From Myxococcota bacterium (GTDB lineage: Bacteria > Myxococcota_A > UBA9160 > UBA4427): DNA of 49,651 bases. Shown here one piece after another: positions 44,057 through 49,651 of the stretch. Both the position numbers and the translations under genes were made by a program. The stretch's first letter is position 1; every line of letters starts with the position of its first letter. The stretch lies in the NCBI GenBank assembly GCA_030748735.1, contig JASMLK010000151.1, forward strand, positions 1-49,651. The letters are read 5' to 3'. Under the pieces are notes generated by a model. That model worked only from the letters and a program-made list of their open reading frames with translations, ran no database searches and had not been told where the DNA came from.

Positions 44057-44623
44057 ATGACCGAAGCAGGGCAGGGCGAAGGCGCCGCCGCGGGAGAAGC
44101 GCGCATCGTGCACGAGATCGATGCCGCGAACGCAGCGGCTGACGCCGCGCCCCCAGGCGGCCCGCCCCCCCTGCGATCGTTCGACCTGGCGCTCCACCAC
44201 GACGGGTCCTGGACCCACGAGGGCTACCCCTTTCTCAATCGCAGGCTGCGCGAGAAGTTCGACGAGTCGGTTCGCTTTCTGCCGGGGGAGGGTCCCGAAG
44301 GTCGCGACGCCTACGTGGTGCAGATCGGGCGTTTTCGCGGACTCGTCGATGTCGAAGAGGCGGGGTTCTTCGTCGAAGACATCGATCTTGGCGCAGGCAT
44401 GGTGCGGCTTTCGGATCGCTCGACGGACGCCCTCGATGTCTCGTCACTCCGGGTATCCGAAATCGACGGCGCACTGCTATGCCGCGTGAAGCGCGACCTC
44501 GCACCCGATGGCGTACTGGCACGGTTCAGCCACCGCGCCCAGTCCGAGTTCATGAACGCCGTCGACGAAAGCGGTACGCGGATCGGCGTCGCTGGCGAAA
44601 CCGTCGCCCTGCCCGAGCTCTGA
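44057..44623 (+). CDS. DUF1285-like protein
   Basis: This 188-residue protein has a variable first 45 residues followed by LALHHDGSWTHEGYPFLNRR, AYVVQIGRFRGLVDVEEAGF and VEDIDLGAGMVRLSD, which match the DUF1285 family. The product should be cytoplasmic. The gene begins 21 bp after lipB and probably shares its transcript. ATG 44057 is chosen; its ribosome site is weak. The biochemical role is not known. Confidence 0.78.
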   Translation: MTEAGQGEGAAAGEARIVHEIDAANAAADAAPPGGPPPLRSFDLALHHDGSWTHEGYPFLNRRLREKFDESVRFLPGEGPEGRDAYVVQIGRFRGLVDVEEAGFFVEDIDLGAGMVRLSDRSTDALDVSSLRVSEIDGALLCRVKRDLAPDGVLARFSHRAQSEFMNAVDESGTRIGVAGETVALPEL

Positions 44624-44641
44624 CTCCCGGGCCTGCCGCGC

Positions 44642-45016
44642 TCAACCGGCGCGTTGCGCGACGGCAATGCCGACGAAGGTGGCCGCCAGGCAGAGCAGCA
44701 GGCTCGCGGCAATGTTCGCGAAGGCGAGGCCGGCGCGTCCCGCTTCGACCAGACGCCAGGACTCGAGGCTGAAGGTCGAGAAGGTGGTGAAGGCGCCCAG
44801 TACGCCGGTCACCACGAACAGGCGCAGCACCGGTGAAAACAGCTCGCGCTGGTCGAAGATCGTGAGCACGACCCCGATCAAGAAGCACCCGAGTGCATTG
44901 ACGGCAAGCGTTCCCCACGGGAAGAGTGCGGCGATGCGCTGGTCGACGAACACGGTGAGCGCGTAGCGAAGCGTCGCGCCCAGGGCGCCGCCCAACATCA
45001 ATGCTCCCCACTTCAT
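44642..45016 (-). CDS. crcB: Fluoride channel CrcB/Fluc
   Basis: This 124-residue protein has four membrane helices. Family motifs are LGGALGATLRYALT, GTLAVNALGCFLIGV (Asn lining the pore) and GVLGAFTTFSTFSLES with the Phe/Thr track. It forms dual-topology dimers that expel fluoride. I chose ATG 45016 since the protein then has standard length; the 5' extension is Arg-rich and unlikely. I looked upstream for a fluoride riboswitch and did not find its core. It is convergent with the DUF1285 gene. Confidence 0.93.
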   Translation of the reverse strand: MKWGALMLGGALGATLRYALTVFVDQRIAALFPWGTLAVNALGCFLIGVVLTIFDQRELFSPVLRLFVVTGVLGAFTTFSTFSLESWRLVEAGRAGLAFANIAASLLLCLAATFVGIAVAQRAG

Positions 45017-45188
45017 CACGCGCCCCCGTTCTCGCGCTTCGGCCCCACGGCGAGCGGCCCATGATGCGTCGAACCGCCCGTTGCCGCCAAGCAGGGGGCG
45101 GCTGAAATTGACGCCGGGACGTTGTCGCGGTAACTCCTCCATCCCCGATTCCAGCGCTGGGGCAAGTCCCGGGTCGTTCGCGACCTTC

Positions 45189-45262
45189 GGGCGGCGTAGC
45201 CAAGTGGTAAGGCACGGGCCTGCAAAGCCCTGATCGCCGGTTCGAATCCGGCCGCCGCCTCC
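45189..45262 (+). tRNA. tRNA-Cys (GCA anticodon)
   Basis: This is a 74-nt cloverleaf: acceptor GGCGGCG/CGCCGCC, D-arm GCC...GGC, anticodon loop CTGCAAA with GCA, T-arm GCCGG-TTCGAAT-CCGGC, discriminator T and an encoded CCA end. Discriminator U73 and anticodon GCA are the identity elements of cysteine tRNA. It stands alone between crcB (leftward) and a membrane-protein gene. Confidence 0.97.
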
Positions 45263-45292
45263 ATCGCGGCCTTCCGGCTGCTCGGCGGGGGA

Positions 45293-46348
45293 CTATTCGG
45301 TCGCAGCACCACCCGCATTGCCAGCGCGGCCCGCTGGCCCCCGCTGCGCGCGCCGCGCCTTCGCGTCTTCGAGCATTCGCTCTTTGAAGTCGGCGTGGAT
45401 GCGGTTGTAGTCGGCGAGCACCTTGCGGCGTTCGGGGCCTTCGAGGTGGTCGAGGGCCTGGCGGTACATCTGCAGGGCGCCGCGCTGGTTGCGTTGGCGC
45501 AGCATGTGCGTGGCGAGGTTGACGAGGCCCATGCCCAGGTCGGGGTTCATCTCGCTGAGGGATTCCGTGCGCTTCGACATCGATTCGGCGGCGACATCGA
45601 CGATGCGTCTTTCGGCTGCGGAGTCGAAGCCGATTGCGATGGCGAGCAGCAGCGCGAGACCGGCGGCACCCGCGATTCGCATGCTGCGCACGCTGTGGTC
45701 GGGCCCCGACACCTTTCGGAAGGCACCCGATTCCCAGGTCAGCACGATCACCATGACGAGCGGATAGAGCCGCACGGTGAGCATCCAGAGGTAGTACTGC
45801 AGGAAGTTCGCAAGCCCCGCGCGCCACGCGGGTTGCACCACGATTTCGAGTTTCTCGAAGGCCGTGGTGAGACGGGCATCGGCGACGATCGCGACCGAGA
45901 TCGCACACACGAAGAACGAAAGAAATACGACGGCAACTGCGCGTAGCCAATAGTCCCCGCGAAGGATACCGGGCAGGGCGAGCACGTAGCCGATCGAAAA
46001 CGCGAAGACGAAGGAAAGGGAAGGCAACTTGAAGCCGTCTTGCAGCGGGCCGATCCAACTCGTGACGGCGTAGGCCTCATCCACCGAGCCGATGGTCTTG
46101 AGGTAGTAGGGCGAACTCACGAAGGCGAGCAGGTTTCGCGCAGCCCGCGCGATCAGCACCTCGAGCAGGGGGGAAAGGCTCTCGACCGCGATCGCCACGA
46201 CGGTGTACGAGACCAGCAGGCGAAGCACGAACCAGGCGAGTTGCTTCGCGAGGTCACCTGAGACCAGGAGCGTCCCGCTGCCGGGCCGGGTCGACGAAGG
46301 CTGTTTGGCCGCACCGTGATTTTCCGAAGGATTGGATTCTTCACTCAT
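45293..46348 (-). CDS. Polytopic membrane protein with C-terminal TPR-like helices
   Basis: This 351-residue protein has six or seven hydrophobic helices through residue 255, e.g. FVFAFSIGYVLALPGILRG and YLWMLTVRLYPLVMVIVLTW. A C-terminal part of about 90 residues (MGLVNLATHMLRQRNQRGAL, then QMYRQALDHLEGPERRKVLA) resembles a TPR pair. An Arg/Gly-rich tail ends it. I recognise no enzyme motif. Divergent asparagine-synthase and glycosyltransferase genes next door suggest a cell-surface role, and exosortase-associated membrane proteins have similar topology, but this is weak. ATG 46348 fits; longer readings are antisense to asnB. Confidence 0.7.
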   Translation of the reverse strand: MSEESNPSENHGAAKQPSSTRPGSGTLLVSGDLAKQLAWFVLRLLVSYTVVAIAVESLSPLLEVLIARAARNLLAFVSSPYYLKTIGSVDEAYAVTSWIGPLQDGFKLPSLSFVFAFSIGYVLALPGILRGDYWLRAVAVVFLSFFVCAISVAIVADARLTTAFEKLEIVVQPAWRAGLANFLQYYLWMLTVRLYPLVMVIVLTWESGAFRKVSGPDHSVRSMRIAGAAGLALLLAIAIGFDSAAERRIVDVAAESMSKRTESLSEMNPDLGMGLVNLATHMLRQRNQRGALQMYRQALDHLEGPERRKVLADYNRIHADFKERMLEDAKARRAQRGPAGRAGNAGGAATE

Positions 46349-46387
46349 AGGGTGGATGCCGTGGCGAGCAGTATACTGCGGCGCCAT

Positions 46388-48241
46388 ATGTGCGGCATCG
46401 ACGGCATTATCGTTTACGGCGAAGGCCCCCCGGTCACGCGCGAAGCGTTGGTGGCGATGGGCGATGCCCAACGTCATCGCGGGCCCGACGACGAAGGGCA
46501 GTGGATCTCGCCCGACGGGCGAACGGGGCTCGGACATCGCCGACTTTCGATCGTCGATCTGTCGCCGTCGGGTCATCAGCCGATGTCCACCCGCGACGGC
46601 CGCTATCACATCGTCTTCAACGGTGAGATCTACAACTACCAGGCCCTGCGGCGTGAACTCGAAGCCGCGGGCCATGTCTTCGAGTCGACCAGCGATACCG
46701 AGACCCTGCTCCACGGCTACCGCGAATGGGGCGTTTCGCTGCTCGATCGCCTGCGCGGCATGTTCGCCTTCGCGCTCTACGACGCGGAAACCCGCGAAAC
46801 CTTCCTGGCGCGAGACTCCCTCGGCATCAAGCCGCTCTACTACGCCGACGACGGATCGCGCCTGGTCTTCGCCTCGGAGGTGCAGGCGATCCGCCGCGTG
46901 ATCGACCAGCACGACATCGACCCCGAAGGTCTGGCCTCCTTTCTGTGCTGGGGGTCGATCGCACCGCCCCGCACCCTGCATCGCGCGATTCGCGCGCTTC
47001 CCCCCGCTGCGTCGATGATCGTTCGGCCGGGTCGCGTCGAGGCGCCCGAGGTCTACTACCGCCTCGAAGACGAATTCGGCAGTCCCGACAAGATGGACGA
47101 ACACGAAGCCGCCGAAGCCGTGCGCACCGCACTCGTCGACAGCGTTCGCCATCACATGATCGCCGACGTGCCCGTGGGGTCGTTCTTGTCGGGAGGCGTC
47201 GATTCCTCGTCTCTCGTCGGCTTGATGGCCGAGATCCACGACGGCCCGATCCGCACCATCACGCTTTCGATGGACGACGAAGACCTCGACGAGGCGTCGC
47301 TCGCGCAGCAGGCGGCGGATCTCTACGCCACCGATCATCACGTCATTGCGACCACCATCGAAGCGGCACGCGCGCGCATTCCCGACGCGATTCGCTCACT
47401 CGATCAACCGAGCATCGACGGCATCAACACCTACCTGGTTTCCGAAGCGACGGTGAAGGCGGGTCTCAAGGTGGCGGTCAGTGGTGTCGGGGGCGACGAG
47501 TTGTTCGGCGGCTACGGTACGTTCCAGTCGGTTCCTGCGATCGAGGGGCTGCATCGCAGGATGGGGGCGCTGCCCGGTGGTGCTCACGCGATGCGCCTGG
47601 TTGCGAATCTTGCGAGTCGCGTGCCGCGTTCGACGCTGCAGGCTCGCAGCGTGCGGGTATTGGGGTACGGGGCCGATACGGCCGGTGCGTATTTCGCGAA
47701 CCGCGGCTTGTTCGCGCCCGAAGAGGTGCGGCAGCTCCTCGCGCCCGAGTACGCCGAGGCTGTCGAGGCGTGTGACCCCCGGCGCGAACTCAACGAACGC
47801 GTACTGCCTGGTTCGCTTCCCGAAGAAGAGCGCATTTCGGCACTGGAGCTGCGCCAGTACATGCAGTGCCAGTTGTTGCGCGACACCGACGCGACGGCGA
47901 TGCGGCATTCTCTCGAAGTACGGTTGCCGCTCGTCGACCGCGAACTCTTGCGCGCTGCAGCGCGGGTGCCCGCGGTGTTCCGTCACAAGGGGCCGGCGAA
48001 GTTCCAGCTCCGCAACAGCGCGCGTCCGCCGGTGCCCGATGCGCTGTGGGCTCGCAAGAAGCAAGGCTTCGCACTGCCCTTCGAGAATTGGCTGCGCAGT
48101 GGGTTCGTCGACACGACGCTTCCCGAGCATCCGCTGCTCGCGCCGCATGGGCTCGAGCGACTGCGGCGTGACTTCGAAGCGCGGCGCGTCAGCTGGTCGC
48201 GCATCTGGGCGCTGATCGTCTTGCGCGAGTACCTGCATTGA
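46388..48241 (+). CDS. Asparagine synthase-type glutamine amidotransferase
   Basis: This 617-residue protein has a class II glutaminase domain with nucleophile Cys2 (MCGIDGIIVYGEG), RHRGPDDEG, LGHRRLSIVDLS and FNGEIYNYQALR, and a synthetase domain with the PP-loop SFLSGGVDSSSLV and SGVGGDELFGGYG. The chain is longer than E. coli AsnB and like the amidotransferases in polysaccharide loci, where the product is often not free asparagine. The start is fixed, as Cys must follow Met. A TATACT box lies at 46372-46377. A GT4 gene follows after 19 bp. Confidence 0.9.
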   Translation: MCGIDGIIVYGEGPPVTREALVAMGDAQRHRGPDDEGQWISPDGRTGLGHRRLSIVDLSPSGHQPMSTRDGRYHIVFNGEIYNYQALRRELEAAGHVFESTSDTETLLHGYREWGVSLLDRLRGMFAFALYDAETRETFLARDSLGIKPLYYADDGSRLVFASEVQAIRRVIDQHDIDPEGLASFLCWGSIAPPRTLHRAIRALPPAASMIVRPGRVEAPEVYYRLEDEFGSPDKMDEHEAAEAVRTALVDSVRHHMIADVPVGSFLSGGVDSSSLVGLMAEIHDGPIRTITLSMDDEDLDEASLAQQAADLYATDHHVIATTIEAARARIPDAIRSLDQPSIDGINTYLVSEATVKAGLKVAVSGVGGDELFGGYGTFQSVPAIEGLHRRMGALPGGAHAMRLVANLASRVPRSTLQARSVRVLGYGADTAGAYFANRGLFAPEEVRQLLAPEYAEAVEACDPRRELNERVLPGSLPEEERISALELRQYMQCQLLRDTDATAMRHSLEVRLPLVDRELLRAAARVPAVFRHKGPAKFQLRNSARPPVPDALWARKKQGFALPFENWLRSGFVDTTLPEHPLLAPHGLERLRRDFEARRVSWSRIWALIVLREYLH

Positions 48242-48260
48242 TTGGCCGGGCGAGGTCGTC

Positions 48261-49409
48261 GTGACCCTCGAAGGAAAACGCGTCCTGATCGACGCCACCG
48301 GAGCCAGTATCGGCGGGGGCTATACGTACCTCGTCAACGTGATGCCGCGGCTCTGCGCCATGGCGCCGGGCGCGCAGTTCACCCTGATGCTGCGGAACCC
48401 TCGCCTGATCGAAGTGCTGACCCCGATCGCCGAGCGCGAAACCAACTTCGACCTCGAGGCGCTCCCCGAAACGGGCGTCGCCGGCCGCATGCTCCATACC
48501 TTCTTCGCCATGCCGAAGATCGCCGCTCGTCTGGGTGCCGATGTCTTCTTTTCGGTCGGTGAAGTCGCGCCCTGGAAGGTGCCTTGCGCTTCGATCGCGA
48601 GCTTTCGCAACGCCAATGTCTTCACCCGCGAGGTCGCCCCCCCCGACCTTCGCGATCGCATTCGCTTCGTGGTGTTGAACGCGATCGCGCGCCTCGCGGC
48701 GAAGCGCTGCGATCGCATCATGTTCGTGAGTCACGACTCCGCGCGCTGGATCGGCGAATCGATCGGGCTTGCCGAAGCGCGGCGAGCGGTGATTCACCAC
48801 GGAATCGATGTCGACGACTGGTCTTCGGCCGAACCGATGGGCGACCACCCGCGCCCCTACGTGCTCTCGGTGAGCTCGATCTATCACTACAAGAACTTCG
48901 TGCGCCTGATCGAAGCGTGGGCACAGGTGGCGCGGCGGTGCGGCGTAGACGACATGCCCGACCTCGTCATCATCGGCGACGACTACGATCGGCCGTATCG
49001 CGAAGAGATGGAACGCGCGCGCGACGAAGCGGGCGAGCTTCGCGAGCGCATCCACATCCTGGGCGGGATGCCGTACGAGGAGGTCAAGTCGTGGTATCGG
49101 GGGACGCGGCTCTTCGTCTTTCCCTCGTACCTCGAAACCTTCGGTCACCCCCTGCTCGAAGCCATGGCGGCCGGCGTGCCGTTGGTGGCGAGCGGGATCG
49201 ATTCGTTTCGCGAAGTGGCCGGGGACGCCGCCCTCTACGCGGCCTACGACGACGTCGATGGGCTCGCGAACGCGATCGAACAGGCGCTCGAACCCGATAC
49301 GGCTGCCGACCTCATCGATCGCGGCCGGGCGCGTCTCGCCGCCTTCTCCTGGGACGCGAGCGTCCGCTCCCTGCTTGCGCTCTTCGAGGACGTCGCTTCG
49401 AAGCGCTAG
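48261..49409 (+). CDS. GT4 family glycosyltransferase
   Basis: This 382-residue GT-B enzyme has an N-terminal Rossmann domain (VLIDATGASIGGGYTYLVNV) and a C-terminal donor domain: VLSVSSIYHYKNFVRLIEAW, RIHILGGMPYEEVKSWYRGT and FPSYLETFGHPLLEAMAAGV, containing the E-x7-E of retaining GT4 enzymes. It transfers a sugar from a nucleotide donor, probably in exopolysaccharide or LPS synthesis. The start is GTG 48261 with GAGG upstream; no ATG fits. The stop codon lies within the first arm of a 22-bp inverted repeat. Confidence 0.9.
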   Translation: MTLEGKRVLIDATGASIGGGYTYLVNVMPRLCAMAPGAQFTLMLRNPRLIEVLTPIAERETNFDLEALPETGVAGRMLHTFFAMPKIAARLGADVFFSVGEVAPWKVPCASIASFRNANVFTREVAPPDLRDRIRFVVLNAIARLAAKRCDRIMFVSHDSARWIGESIGLAEARRAVIHHGIDVDDWSSAEPMGDHPRPYVLSVSSIYHYKNFVRLIEAWAQVARRCGVDDMPDLVIIGDDYDRPYREEMERARDEAGELRERIHILGGMPYEEVKSWYRGTRLFVFPSYLETFGHPLLEAMAAGVPLVASGIDSFREVAGDAALYAAYDDVDGLANAIEQALEPDTAADLIDRGRARLAAFSWDASVRSLLALFEDVASKR

Positions 49410-49491
49410 AGGCCCGGCCGGAAAGTTCCCCGTCGCACCGAGGCCGCAGACGCGACCGAATGCAGGAGGACTTTCCGGCCGGGCCTCTAGC
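49405..49491. repeat. Perfect 22-bp inverted repeat overlapping the glycosyltransferase stop
   Basis: GCTAGAGGCCCGGCC... (49405-49426) and its exact complement (49470-49491) enclose a 43-bp spacer. The first arm contains the TAG stop of the GT4 gene. No T-run follows, so it is not a standard terminator. Together with the hairpin 44 bp further it forms a pair of strong structures. Confidence 0.88.
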
Positions 49492-49535
49492 CCGCATTAT
49501 TCATGAACACCCTACTGCGACGGCACATCTCCGCA

Positions 49536-49620
49536 CTCTGGCAAGAGAAATCGACGTCCCGCTGCTCGACGTGGGGTGAACCACGTCTGCGCGGCGGAAC
49601 GCCGATTTCTCTTGCCAGAG
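49536..49620. repeat. 85-bp near-perfect hairpin
   Basis: Arms CTCTGGCAAGAGAAATCG... (49536-49565) and their complement (49591-49620) match at 27 of 30 positions, all differences being transitions. An inner stem GACGTGG/CCACGTC (49568-49574, 49581-49587) closes on the 6-base loop GGTGAA. Almost the whole 85 bp can pair. There is no T-run, and the structure may continue past the window's end. Confidence 0.88.
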
Positions 49621-49651
49621 CACGAATCTGCACCGTCTCGCTACGGATGTT

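Noticed and set aside
45017..45180. Fluoride riboswitch upstream of crcB
   Set aside because: Stretches such as GGCGGCAACGGG looked suggestive, but the conserved core (GAUGA...CUCC-like end) is absent.
45293..47341. 682-codon reading of the membrane protein from an upstream start
   Set aside because: The added 331 residues are antisense to the amidotransferase; ATG 46348 gives a sensible membrane protein.
49460..49579. 39-residue frame spanning both terminal hairpins
   Set aside because: It has no ribosome site, and its sequence is dictated by the inverted repeats.

Overview
The window is about 50 kb of GC-rich, densely coded bacterial chromosome from a Gram-negative, respiring organism. 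No taxonomic marker gene is present. The gene mix suggests a Myxococcota / former Deltaproteobacteria-type lineage. The pointers are: a ferrochelatase with the internal cysteine cluster described for Myxococcus; a Cys-type CcmE with no ccmG or ccmH nearby, as in the variant c-type cytochrome maturation of Deltaproteobacteria; a PEP-CTERM protein; phosphatidylcholine synthase; and a coenzyme F420 operon. This assignment is inference.

Layout. 1-6.5 kb: end of a spermidine-synthase-like membrane protein, a serine-hydrolase remnant, a TetR regulator with a likely operator, an ACAD10/11-like acyl-CoA dehydrogenase, a large polytopic membrane protein and a zinc-ribbon protein. 7.1-14.1 kb: a leftward cytochrome c maturation operon, ccmE-ccmF-(zinc-ribbon protein)-ccmA-ccmB-ccmC-ccmD, whose genes mostly overlap by 4 bp, behind a TTGACA-N17-TACGAT promoter. 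14.2-16 kb: aminotransferase and engB. 16-17.2 kb: a 'graveyard' with a frameshifted hicA, a 5'-truncated hicB, a 5'-truncated DUF427 gene, a stand-alone Fis-type HTH and a possible HD-hydrolase stub. 17.2-20 kb: F420 operon (lipoprotein-cofD-cofC-cofE). 20.3-25.5 kb: propeller-like exported protein, PEP-CTERM protein, class III CoA transferase and dihydrolipoamide dehydrogenase. 25.7-29 kb: a tyrosine recombinase lacking its nucleophile and two less-known proteins. 29-34.5 kb: clpS-clpA, a MATE exporter, a 162-bp inverted-repeat element and ispH. 34.6-39.5 kb: an adjacent acyl-CoA dehydrogenase pair, hemE, hemH and an internally deleted IS21 transposase. 39.9-45.3 kb: REC-PAS-REC regulator, phosphatidylcholine synthase, lipoyl E2-lipB-DUF1285, crcB and tRNA-Cys. 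45.3-49.6 kb: membrane protein, asparagine-synthase-type amidotransferase, GT4 glycosyltransferase and two strong adjacent hairpins.

Functionally the window links haem synthesis (hemE, hemH) and haem delivery to cytochromes c (ccm); lipoyl-dependent dehydrogenase parts (E3, E2, lipB); acyl-CoA oxidation and CoA transfer; F420 synthesis; and what looks like the edge of a polysaccharide locus.

No complete mobile system, CRISPR array or clearly new multi-gene system was found. The best leads are the ccm variant (CcmE with CxxxF plus an unusual zinc-ribbon partner), the structured repeat elements at 33.4-33.55 kb and 49.4-49.6 kb, a near-consensus promoter firing into an apparently empty 0.6 kb stretch at 7.1 kb, and the layered gene remnants at 16-17.2 kb.
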